Shown: piece by piece, positions 1-6,340 of the stretch | Position numbering within the stretch: the first letter of the stretch is position 1 | Layout of the letters: each line of letters begins with the position of its first letter | NCBI GenBank assembly: GCA_947461155.1 | Contig: CANHKE010000083.1 | Location: 1 to 6,379 of the forward strand | Direction of reading: 5' to 3' | DNA: 6,379 nt | Source of the DNA: Cytophagaceae bacterium | Lineage (GTDB): Bacteria; Bacteroidota; Bacteroidia; Cytophagales; Spirosomataceae | Program-made: the position numbers and the translations under genes | Notes under the pieces: model-generated | Database searches by the model: none | The model's input: only the letters and a program-made list of their open reading frames with translations | What the model was told of the DNA's origin: nothing

Positions 1-3000
1 ATGTACGCGTTACTTGTTTTATTTAAAATAGAGGTTTTTAAAGCTGCCCAATGATTCGGGTGAATGGCATTAAATGCCGCACCTCCAAAAACAACCATGT
101 CGTACCCATCATAAAAACCTGCTGGTACATTAGCATCTTCAATAATATTGGACTCCACGATTGTTCCTCCAATGCCTAAATTATTTTTAAACTCTAAAAA
201 GAAATTCGAACGCATAGAGCTGTTAACATTTTCAGCAGAACCAGCAAACAACACTTTTTTAGGCGTTGGGTCGCATTCTTGGGTATCCAATGCTCCATCA
301 TTGTCATCATCTATATCAACGATATCTAATACCCCATCAGCGTCGGTATCTAAGCCGACGCAGGTATTAAAGTTTGCTGATAAGGCATAATTAGAATAAG
401 TGGAAGCATAGGTAGTTATGCCGCTTTCCACTGGGCTTTCCAGATTATCCGCTAATCCATTTGCGCCAAAGTTGGCAGAAACCAAGGCACCCGCGATAGA
501 GCTAGTTGTTGTGACAACGCCCGTATTATTTCCATTTTTAACAGACCCTGCTAATAAAGGAGCAGTAACGCCTGCCTCTTTGGCATCTGGACAGCCATCC
601 CCATCTGAATCTAGGTCTAAATGATTGGGGATGCCATCATTATCTGTGTCACAGACTTCATATAAAGCATCTGAAGAAACCGAGATGCTTGCATTTTGCA
701 TAGGAGCGACTACGCCCGTATTTTGAAATTGCAAATCACCACTTGTGGCGGTAGCGGTGAACGTAATGTAACGCGTTTCCCATCCACAGCCCAACGTAGG
801 AGTATATTGATCTATGACATTCCCGCCTAACTTAACTGTTACTTGGCCTAAAGCTGCTGTCGAGGCAAATTTGGCATAGTACACTTTCAGGATATACGTC
901 TTACCTATTGTTAAGCCGGAAAGGTTTGTTTTGAATGCCTCTTGCGTGTTTGAATAAAAGTTAACCCATGATGTATGGCCATTCGGTGCTGCAGGTGCAA
1001 CTCCTGTACAACCGCCAATCCATGAACCATAAATGGAATAAGCCGTTGTAGCTATGTCCGGCGATGAGTTAGCAATCGTCCAACCAGCAGGAACAGATTG
1101 TTCGGTAATTCCTGCTGTTGTATTTGTTGCAGGCAATAGAATACTTGATTTACAATATTCATCCGTGTCTGGAATCCCATCATTATCATCATCTAAATCG
1201 TTTGTATCAAGAACTCCATCTCCATCTGTATCAATACATAAGCCTACTGATATTGCGCCAGATACATTACTAGGAATATTATCCGAAGCGTTACTAGCGA
1301 CACAATAATAATATTTCGTTCCGTTAACAGTTGTAGGTGGACTATAGGAGGTTGCCGTGGCCCCTTGAATTAGGGTTCCTCCTGTGTTAGCATTTGCCGT
1401 ATTGCTATACCATTGATAGCTCGTTGCATTCGCAACAGTTACCGTTAATGGCGTACTTGTGGCATTCGTACAATAATTGGCAGCTGTTGCACTAGGCTGA
1501 CTCGAGAATGTAGGTGCCGGCTCTAATTCAAATACTAAATCGGAATTCGTCACATATTCTCCTGGTGCCGTGTTCGCTCCACCATCATACATCCAACCAA
1601 TTCCATTATCAGCTAAAGCATTATAATCTAGTGTATTAGGAAAATTCATGGCTGTTCGGATATAACTCGAACTCATGGTCAAATAATTCCCTGAATAATA
1701 GCCAGACCATGGCAAGCCACTTTTATAACGAAAGGCTTCAAAACTTGGGTCTTTCTTTACCCCCATGGAATAATACGGAGCTACACCTTGTATGTACGCA
1801 GGACCATTATCACCCCCTTGCAAAAATGTGTCGATTCCGTGCCATAATTTGACCCGCTCCGTATTTCCTTGTGGAACAACTAAGCGGTAATTGATATTGA
1901 CATATGGATTTGGATATACGTAGGTATAAGTCACGTATAGAAAATAATCCAAGCCTCCAGTAGTGGCTTTCAATACCAATTCGTCATTTCCGCTGCCGTT
2001 CGCACTACCACCGCTGTGTGAAACTGGGGTAAATTCAACCGGGGTTCCTGACCAGTTAGAAACTGGACCAAAATAATTTGTGCCCACAGTCAAGAAAATA
2101 CCATTGTAATTTCGGGATGTCGATGGCCCGGATGGAAAATAAACGGGATCAAATACTTGGCTAATGCTGGATTTAACCACTTGGATTTGGCCTGTATTTC
2201 CAATGTGTATTTTTAAATCATGTGTGTTATTGGTTCCGCCACCGCCCGCATTAATAATGGATCCGTTGTATAAATTCAAATAGCTCGGGTTGCTATATGC
2301 AGGACAGGTAGAACTTGAGCTGGTGACTTTTAACCGATATCCATAACCCGCATAGCTAGCAGTAGGCTTGGTAATTGTCAATGTGTTCGTTGTCACCCCG
2401 GTTAAAATCGTGTTCGCGGCAGCGTTGGCCCATGTAATTCCTCCATCGGTACTTTGTTCCCATTGATAGGTCAGCGTACCTGTACCAGAGGCGGTAGCAG
2501 AAAGGGTAAAAGGAGTGTCATTGGTGTAAAAAGTTTTATTCTCTACAGGTTGAGTCAGCATCGTCACCACCCCAGCTGGAGGTGTAAATGTAAACATTTG
2601 TCCGGCCACAGGCTTCGTTGTCGTCGCCGTAGCTGTCGTTCCAAAAGTCGCCGAGGAGGTTAAATTCGAAAGATATCCGTAGGTCGCTGTATTGATTGTA
2701 CTCGATCCGGCTAAACCTGCATTAGCTGCACCGTTCGGAGTACCCGCACCTGGATTGTAAATAAATTCAATCTTTCCAGATGTTTCGTACAACTTGGCCT
2801 GCATGCTGATTGTCGCTGTTGTATTATTAAATAGCCATTTCCAATTCAACCATTCTACAGTTAACACGCGATTGGGAGCAGAACCTGTAAGTACATAAGA
2901 CGCTGATCCTCCCACGCCACTTAAATCTCCGATTAATGGAGCAATAACGGGTTTATTAACGGTAGTTAGCGTAGTACTCGCACCTGTTACAGATTCAAAA

Positions 3001-3293
3001 GAAACATAACCATTTGAACTAACGAAAAATTTGGAATAGGTTCTATTCAGATATTTGAATGTAAAACCGATCTCTGTCGCAGGTGTAATGGCCTCATCCA
3101 CGCTAATCGTGGACAGCGCGGTTCCGCCACTTATCGCTGTAAATGTGCCACTCGATGCAGCCATTGAATAATCAGCGACGGAACACTGAGCATTCAACTT
3201 TGTACTAAAATTTAATAATAGAACACTAGCTAGCAAGACTTGCGCAAGCGCAAAACGAAACGTTGTTTGGGAAACGTTCTTCATACGGGGCAT
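1..3293 (-). CDS. Giant secreted multidomain surface protein (Ig-like and TSP3-like calcium repeats), 5' part only
   Basis: The reading frame is open from ATG 3293 to the window edge: 1097 codons plus two bases, with no stop, so the C-terminus is missing. A second in-frame ATG lies at 3284 (Met4). Residues 1-35 form a signal peptide with hydrophobic core FALAQVLLASVLLLNF and a likely signal peptidase I site after LNA35. Residues 36-240 form a beta-sandwich-like domain with the SSNGYVSF signature common in Bacteroidota exported proteins. Residues 243-345 are Ig-like (LTYQWEQSTDGG). Residues 346-592 are a beta-rich module I cannot name, with LWHGIDTFLQGGDNGPAY. Residues 593-685 are a second Ig-like domain (SYQWYSN, YYYCVAS). 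TSP3-like repeats lie at 688-709, 882-903 and 982-1003. Between the first two is a jelly-roll-like, possibly carbohydrate-binding module (714-881). From 1012 an alpha/beta domain begins. No catalytic site was recognised. Adhesion or matrix binding is inferred from the architecture. Export by type IX secretion is likely but its signal would be outside the window. Confidence 0.9.
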   Translation of the reverse strand, partial: MPRMKNVSQTTFRFALAQVLLASVLLLNFSTKLNAQCSVADYSMAASSGTFTAISGGTALSTISVDEAITPATEIGFTFKYLNRTYSKFFVSSNGYVSFESVTGASTTLTTVNKPVIAPLIGDLSGVGGSASYVLTGSAPNRVLTVEWLNWKWLFNNTTATISMQAKLYETSGKIEFIYNPGAGTPNGAANAGLAGSSTINTATYGYLSNLTSSATFGTTATATTTKPVAGQMFTFTPPAGVVTMLTQPVENKTFYTNDTPFTLSATASGTGTLTYQWEQSTDGGITWANAAANTILTGVTTNTLTITKPTASYAGYGYRLKVTSSSSTCPAYSNPSYLNLYNGSIINAGGGGTNNTHDLKIHIGNTGQIQVVKSSISQVFDPVYFPSGPSTSRNYNGIFLTVGTNYFGPVSNWSGTPVEFTPVSHSGGSANGSGNDELVLKATTGGLDYFLYVTYTYVYPNPYVNINYRLVVPQGNTERVKLWHGIDTFLQGGDNGPAYIQGVAPYYSMGVKKDPSFEAFRYKSGLPWSGYYSGNYLTMSSSYIRTAMNFPNTLDYNALADNGIGWMYDGGANTAPGEYVTNSDLVFELEPAPTFSSQPSATAANYCTNATSTPLTVTVANATSYQWYSNTANANTGGTLIQGATATSYSPPTTVNGTKYYYCVASNASDNIPSNVSGAISVGLCIDTDGDGVLDTNDLDDDNDGIPDTDEYCKSSILLPATNTTAGITEQSVPAGWTIANSSPDIATTAYSIYGSWIGGCTGVAPAAPNGHTSWVNFYSNTQEAFKTNLSGLTIGKTYILKVYYAKFASTAALGQVTVKLGGNVIDQYTPTLGCGWETRYITFTATATSGDLQFQNTGVVAPMQNASISVSSDALYEVCDTDNDGIPNHLDLDSDGDGCPDAKEAGVTAPLLAGSVKNGNNTGVVTTTSSIAGALVSANFGANGLADNLESPVESGITTYASTYSNYALSANFNTCVGLDTDADGVLDIVDIDDDNDGALDTQECDPTPKKVLFAGSAENVNSSMRSNFFLEFKNNLGIGGTIVESNIIEDANVPAGFYDGYDMVVFGGAAFNAIHPNHWAALKTSILNKTSNAY
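285..350 (-). repeat. TSP3-like calcium-binding repeat 3 of the giant protein
   Basis: This encodes residues 982-1003: DTDADGVLD followed by DIDDDNDGALD, then TQEC. It is the same 22-residue unit as repeats 1 and 2. It ends just before the alpha/beta domain at the truncated end, so it probably works as a spacer holding that domain away from the upstream beta modules. Confidence 0.85.
585..650 (-). repeat. TSP3-like calcium-binding repeat 2 of the giant protein
   Basis: This encodes residues 882-903: DTDNDGIPN followed by DLDSDGDGCPD, then AKEAG. The 22-residue length and acidic spacing match the other two repeats, with a cysteine inside the second half (GDGCPD). The form DSDGDGCPDAxEAG is frequent in Bacteroidota surface proteins. 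Confidence 0.85.
1167..1232 (-). repeat. TSP3-like calcium-binding repeat 1 of the giant protein
   Basis: This encodes residues 688-709, with alternating acidic residues in the DxDxDG pattern: DTDGDGVLD followed by DLDDDNDGIPD. In thrombospondin-type-3-like repeats these Asp and Asn side chains coordinate calcium. The repeat links the second Ig-like domain to the jelly-roll-like module and probably acts as a rigid calcium-dependent spacer. It is directly followed by a cysteine (DEYC). Confidence 0.85.
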
Positions 3294-3349
3294 ACATTTT
3301 TAAAACTAAGTTGTGCGCGTAGAACCCGGTAAATGGAAATTACGGCAAA

Positions 3350-3384
3350 CAAAGAAATAAAAATGAGCACTGCGGATTTGTCAA
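3350..3384 (-). promoter_or_regulatory. Candidate promoter of the giant surface-protein gene
   Basis: On the minus strand TTGACAAAT is followed after 18 bp by TTTCTTTG, which matches the Bacteroidota -7 box TAnnTTTG at 5 of its 6 fixed positions. The upstream element does not sit at the usual -33 spacing, so this is a weak call on its own. The same two elements with the same 18-bp spacing precede the small gene at 6246, which raises confidence somewhat. It would give a leader of about 50 nt. Confidence 0.35.
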
Positions 3385-3393
3385 GAAAAAAGC

Positions 3394-3413
3394 ACCTAAC
3401 AGAAGTTGGACGA
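3394..3413 (-). repeat. Repeated regulatory-like motif, copy C
   Basis: TCGTCCAACTTCTGTTAGGTG-like sequence on the minus strand, 5 nt after the stop codon of regulator copy 1 and about 100-120 bp upstream of the giant gene's start. Like copy A it is followed by GGTG. It is either an operator for the giant gene or a relic of a duplication that copied a regulator gene with its 3' flank. Confidence 0.45.
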
Positions 3414-3418
3414 ATGAA

Positions 3419-4591
3419 TTAACCTATTCGGGAGCTAAAATATTCCTTGGGCGTGCAACCTTTGGCCTTTCGAAAAGCTGTGTAGAAACTTTGGCGCGAG
3501 CCGAAACCAGAAGCCTCTGCAATAGCTTCAATAGACGATTTAGCTAAAAAATTAGGGTCAGCCATTTGCGCTTCGATGTATGCGATTCGATAATTATTCA
3601 AGAAATCCCGGAACGAGATATTGTGTTTTAACTTAATGGCCTGGCCAATCATCCGATGCGGATGACCTGTTAAAGATCCCAACAATTCAGCTGATAGTTG
3701 CGAATTTAAAAAAACCTCTGTCGTCTTAAAATATTCTTCCACTTTGTCGGCCAAAGCAAACAGTCGCTCATCTTCCTTCTCCGCCCGAACCAATTCCTGT
3801 TCCGTTTTAGGTTCCGGTTCGCGGCCTTTTAATTGCTCTGCTAGAATATGAACATCCAATAATTTGGGATTAACAGACAAGTAAAACAAGTGAAAAACGA
3901 ATTCTGCGATCAACAAATAATCAACAGGTATAAATGATGCCTTGGCATTATCTGTATAGATAAATGTGTACCAGATGTAATAAATCGTACAGATTCGAAA
4001 GACAAAAACACCAATAATCCAATAATGAAAAATTCCTTTTTTGAATAAAATTTGATTTTGCTTGGCACAACGAAAACGTGCGTAATAATACACCATCGCC
4101 ATATAGAAAATCAGATACATCGCAAACTTCGCATATACATGATATAAAGGGTCGAACCACATGAACTGCTCGCTAAATGCGAAATAATCCCCTTGTTTAT
4201 GCATCCATCGGATCTCTGCAATTTTCGTAGCCTTCGAACTAAGATAAAAAGGCGTATTCTCAATAAGTTGAATCAATAAGGGAATAAAGAATAAAAGATG
4301 CTTCGGATTAAACTTTACTTTCGGATTAAATAAATACCACATGAATAAAAAATTCAAGGGGGGCAGCGCATAAAAAAGGGGCGCAAGCGTGCGAAAAAAA
4401 TACGGCGTTTCAATGATGTTTTCGGGCATCAAGAAATAGGCTGCAACGACTAAATACGCAAGTAATAAAAATTGAACAGCTAAGACCTTCGCAACGACCA
4501 GGTTTCCTTTTCGAAACAAAAAGTTCAGGCCAAACAGTAAGCAAAGTGAGCTCACTAAGGAAAATGCGTACAATGGACCAACATTCGACAT
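3419..4591 (-). CDS. Membrane-embedded AraC-type transcriptional regulator, copy 1
   Basis: This is a 390-residue one-component regulator. The N-terminal 240 residues hold about seven hydrophobic helices (roughly 5-26, 33-54, 68-88, 98-111, 153-171, 189-210, 220-240). A charged linker (about 250-280, EPEPKTEQELVRAEKEDE) leads to a C-terminal AraC/XylS DNA-binding domain (281-390). The second helix-turn-helix is canonical: SSIEAIAEASGFGSRQSFYT, then G-TPKEYF. The sensor is therefore in the membrane and the DNA-binding domain in the cytoplasm; the ligand is unknown. The frame also opens at a TTG at 4627, but that codon overlaps the predicted -7 box, so ATG 4591 is preferred; it also makes the length match the neighbouring paralogue (387). 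The gene lies 98 nt after the paralogue and 125 nt before the giant surface-protein gene, which is a plausible target. Confidence 0.88.
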   Translation of the reverse strand: MSNVGPLYAFSLVSSLCLLFGLNFLFRKGNLVVAKVLAVQFLLLAYLVVAAYFLMPENIIETPYFFRTLAPLFYALPPLNFLFMWYLFNPKVKFNPKHLLFFIPLLIQLIENTPFYLSSKATKIAEIRWMHKQGDYFAFSEQFMWFDPLYHVYAKFAMYLIFYMAMVYYYARFRCAKQNQILFKKGIFHYWIIGVFVFRICTIYYIWYTFIYTDNAKASFIPVDYLLIAEFVFHLFYLSVNPKLLDVHILAEQLKGREPEPKTEQELVRAEKEDERLFALADKVEEYFKTTEVFLNSQLSAELLGSLTGHPHRMIGQAIKLKHNISFRDFLNNYRIAYIEAQMADPNFLAKSSIEAIAEASGFGSRQSFYTAFRKAKGCTPKEYFSSRIG

Positions 4592-4621
4592 TCTAGAATA
4601 CACAATTGATTGAACAACAAA

Positions 4622-4638
4622 TAACAAAAGTTGGACAA
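4622..4638 (-). repeat. Repeated regulatory-like motif, copy B
   Basis: TTGTCCAACTTTTGTTA on the minus strand. It differs from copy A at one position in the first 15 and shares a 15-base stretch with copy C with one mismatch (GTCCAACTTTTGTTA against GTCCAACTTCTGTTA). It covers the predicted -7 box of the promoter of regulator copy 1, so a protein bound here would control that gene directly. Confidence 0.5.
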
Positions 4639-4654
4639 GTCATTTTGTAACAAA
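4625..4654 (-). promoter_or_regulatory. Predicted Bacteroidota-type promoter of regulator copy 1
   Basis: On the minus strand TTTG (4654-4651), an 18-bp spacer and AACTTTTG (4632-4625) fit the Bacteroidota -33 TTTG / -7 TAnnTTTG pattern with one mismatch in the -7 box. The leader to ATG 4591 would be about 27 nt. A 13-bp palindrome, TTTTGTAACAAAA (4643-4655), covers the -33 element and could be an operator. The -7 box is embedded in a copy of the repeated motif TTGTCCAACTTTTGT. Confidence 0.55.
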
Positions 4655-4663
4655 AAAGGTCAC

Positions 4664-4680
4664 CGACAAAATTTGGACAA
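4664..4680 (-). repeat. Repeated regulatory-like motif, copy A
   Basis: TTGTCCAAATTTTGTCG on the minus strand, 9 nt after the stop codon of regulator copy 2. It begins exactly 42 bp upstream of copy B (TTGTCCAACTTTTGTTA, 4622-4638), which is about four helical turns. The same-orientation, in-phase arrangement is what AraC-type proteins often bind, but no binding is shown. Confidence 0.5.
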
Positions 4681-4689
4681 TTGTTTGTG

Positions 4690-5853
4690 CTAATCCTTTG
4701 AAGCAAAATACGTGGCAGGAGTGGTGTCATATAGCCTATTGACAGCGTTGTTTAATCCTTGCCGAGAACCGAATCCCGACTGTTCAGCTAGCATATCTTG
4801 TGAATAGTTTTTCCACGCCGCATCGGCCTTTCGCTTCTCGATGATGTAATTAATCCGCCAGGAATTGACAAAATCTGGGAAGCTTAATTGATACATATAC
4901 GAGGTAGTCCGAGACAAAGACCTAGTTGAAACTTGAATTTTCTGCGCCACATTCTCCAAGGTCAATCCCGCATCCAAAAACACTTTTTCGCTGGCAAACA
5001 ATTCCTCTAGTCGGGTAGCATATGCCTCATACTTTTTTAATTTGCCAGCATCTTCGCCGGCTTCAGAATGACGTTCATTTTCTTGAAGTCTTAATACAAG
5101 CGACTTGAATGAGACGCCGTCCAACAAGCCTGGCCGATAGAGCACAAAGCCGAGATTGACGAAAGCAGCTAAATGCATCAACAAATCTGCATACGAAAAG
5201 CGAAGGTTGTTAAAGCCAATCCATCCAATCACATAGGCAACGTTAAACACTAAGGTTAATAAACTTATCAGCGTATAGGAAAAAACCCAATTCAAAATGA
5301 AACGATTGTTCTCCACGCGCAATCTGTTTTTACGAATGAAACGATACACCAGCACGAAGGCGGAAGTCGCAGACGTCAAACCAAAGACCAACTTCAAAAG
5401 CGTCATGATTAATGGTGAAAAATACGTCACCTTGCTTGGAAAATAAATCAATGATTTATACTTCATAACCAGTTGAGCCTCCTGAATTTTATTCTCAATG
5501 GGCCCGAAAAAAAAGGGCATTAATTCTGCAGTATGCAATACAAAAGGAATGAATAATGCGGCTTGCCACCACGTAAACGTCCGATTTGGATAGAGCATGA
5601 AATACACAAAAAGAAATCCAACAGGGACGATTAAAAAGTGAATAGGAGATTGTGTATATATAAATTGAGGGTATTGAAACATACGACCGTCTGTTACAAA
5701 ATAAGCCGTAATGACCCGAAAGCAAAAAATGATGAAGTAGAGACCTAAGAATTTAGATGCCAATAATCCTTTTTTGAGAATTAGGTGTATGCCAAAAACC
5801 CCTAAAAGAGTAGAGATTACGAAATAATAGAAAAACTCAACAAGTGATAGCAC
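4690..5853 (-). CDS. Membrane-embedded AraC-type transcriptional regulator, copy 2 (divergent second HTH)
   Basis: This 387-residue protein has the same plan as the downstream regulator. About seven hydrophobic helices (roughly 4-26, 35-53, 66-87, 97-115, 145-170, 187-210, 222-241) end in a short PGLLD segment, matching PKLLD in the paralogue. A charged linker (255-275) and a C-terminal AraC-type region (280-387) follow. The motif SGFGSRQ (359-365) is shared, but the rest of the second helix-turn-helix (GLNNAVNRLYDTTPATYF) lacks the usual aromatic residues of the xFxRxFK pattern, so DNA recognition may differ. The start is a GTG at 5853: no in-frame ATG lies between it and the upstream in-frame TAA. 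The membrane location and sensing role are inferred from the helices; the signal is unknown. It may partner with, or regulate, the paralogue transcribed 98 nt downstream. Confidence 0.85.
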   Translation of the reverse strand: MLSLVEFFYYFVISTLLGVFGIHLILKKGLLASKFLGLYFIIFCFRVITAYFVTDGRMFQYPQFIYTQSPIHFLIVPVGFLFVYFMLYPNRTFTWWQAALFIPFVLHTAELMPFFFGPIENKIQEAQLVMKYKSLIYFPSKVTYFSPLIMTLLKLVFGLTSATSAFVLVYRFIRKNRLRVENNRFILNWVFSYTLISLLTLVFNVAYVIGWIGFNNLRFSYADLLMHLAAFVNLGFVLYRPGLLDGVSFKSLVLRLQENERHSEAGEDAGKLKKYEAYATRLEELFASEKVFLDAGLTLENVAQKIQVSTRSLSRTTSYMYQLSFPDFVNSWRINYIIEKRKADAAWKNYSQDMLAEQSGFGSRQGLNNAVNRLYDTTPATYFASKD

Positions 5854-5899
5854 AAGCTGATTCGTTTAGTAAATGGTGTATGTTTTGTTCAATTAAATT

Positions 5900-5929
5900 C
5901 AAAGGTAGAATTATACCGGAATAAACAAA
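5900..5929 (-). promoter_or_regulatory. Strong Bacteroidota-type promoter of regulator copy 2
   Basis: On the minus strand TTTG (5929-5926), an 18-bp spacer and TACCTTTG (5907-5900) match the Bacteroidota consensus TTTG / TAnnTTTG at every defined position. Transcription would start near 5893 and give a leader of about 40 nt before GTG 5853. The -33 element lies inside the T-tract of the terminator of the preceding gene. Confidence 0.7.
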
Positions 5930-5958
5930 AAACCCAACCGAAAAAATCGATTGGGTTT
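5921..5958 (-). terminator. Intrinsic terminator of the small gene
   Basis: On the minus strand the arms AACCCAA (5957-5951) and TTGGGTT (5937-5931) are perfectly complementary. The stem extends inward as TCGA against CCGA with one mismatch, around an A/T loop. A run of Ts (TTTTTTTG) follows. The T-run lies only on the minus side, so it acts on the gene ending at 5986, about 29 nt upstream of the hairpin. Confidence 0.8.
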
Positions 5959-5985
5959 CAAATACTCCTTGTTCTAAAATACATT

Positions 5986-6246
5986 TTATGTTGCCACGAC
6001 TCGGGTAAATTCTCCCAAGTCAAAAAATATCTCCTCGGACGTTTTAAAGCGTTCCCACCGCTGGTCGAATAATTGATACTCTTCCTCCCCCATCACGTGC
6101 GTCAGGCTAATCTTCCTGCCATCGATCAATACTAACGTAATCGATATTCGACCGGACATTCGGTCGCGATTCATTTCATCCGACTGAATCTGATTACCCA
6201 TTATAAATGTCACGCGGGAATGTTCGCGTATTCGATAACATTTCAT
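5986..6246 (-). CDS. Small hypothetical protein
   Basis: I do not recognise this family. From ATG 6246 it encodes 86 residues; the frame extends to a TTG at 6270, and an internal ATG at 6201 would give 71 residues (MGNQIQSDEMNRD). The core looks like a beta hairpin (GRISITLVLIDGRKISLTHVM) followed by an acidic and aromatic helix-rich tail (EEEYQLFDQRWERFK, EEIFFDLGEF). There is no signal peptide and no membrane segment, so it is probably cytoplasmic. That it is a real gene is supported by its own terminator immediately downstream and a promoter-like pair upstream. ATG 6246 is chosen because the candidate promoter would place the transcript start only about 15 nt upstream and would overlap the TTG. 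It is transcribed separately from the regulators, so a shared function is not implied. Confidence 0.55.
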   Translation of the reverse strand: MKCYRIREHSRVTFIMGNQIQSDEMNRDRMSGRISITLVLIDGRKISLTHVMGEEEYQLFDQRWERFKTSEEIFFDLGEFTRVVAT

Positions 6247-6267
6247 GCGAAACAAATATCTTACACA

Positions 6268-6302
6268 CAAAGAAATAAATTGCTTGTGAATAGATGTGTA
6301 AA
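6268..6302 (-). promoter_or_regulatory. Candidate promoter of the small gene
   Basis: On the minus strand TTTACACAT, an 18-bp spacer and TTTCTTTG. The -7-like box is identical to that before the giant gene (3350-3357), the spacing is the same, and the upstream element differs at two of nine positions. It fits the -7 consensus TAnnTTTG with one mismatch and lacks a standard TTTG at -33. Confidence 0.35.
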
Positions 6303-6340
6303 CTATTTAGCGGGTGACAGAAATTTGACAAAGGGGAATT

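Noticed and set aside
148..2663. Several short plus-strand ORFs (68-84 codons at 148, 418, 1054 and 2454) over the left half.
   Set aside because: They lie antisense to one uninterrupted frame of 1097 codons that has a signal peptide and recognisable domains. Their Ser/Pro- or Arg-rich translations look like the reverse of Asp/Thr-rich repeat coding.
3180..3293. Lipoprotein signal on the giant protein, with Cys37 as lipid anchor.
   Set aside because: The residues before Cys37 are LNAQ, with Gln at -1, which does not fit a lipobox. LNA followed by Q fits signal peptidase I instead.
4592..4627. TTG start at 4627 adding 12 residues to regulator copy 1.
   Set aside because: The TTG is part of the predicted -7 box AACTTTTG, so it would lie upstream of the transcript start. 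ATG 4591 gives a length close to the paralogue.
4643..4655. Palindrome TTTTGTAACAAAA read as a terminator between the regulators.
   Set aside because: The arms are only 6 bp of A/T-rich sequence with a 1-base loop, which cannot form a stable RNA hairpin. An operator is more plausible.
3948..5725. Minus-strand ORFs at 3948-4160 and 5495-5725.
   Set aside because: Both lie wholly inside the regulator genes in another frame and have no domain or start signal of their own.
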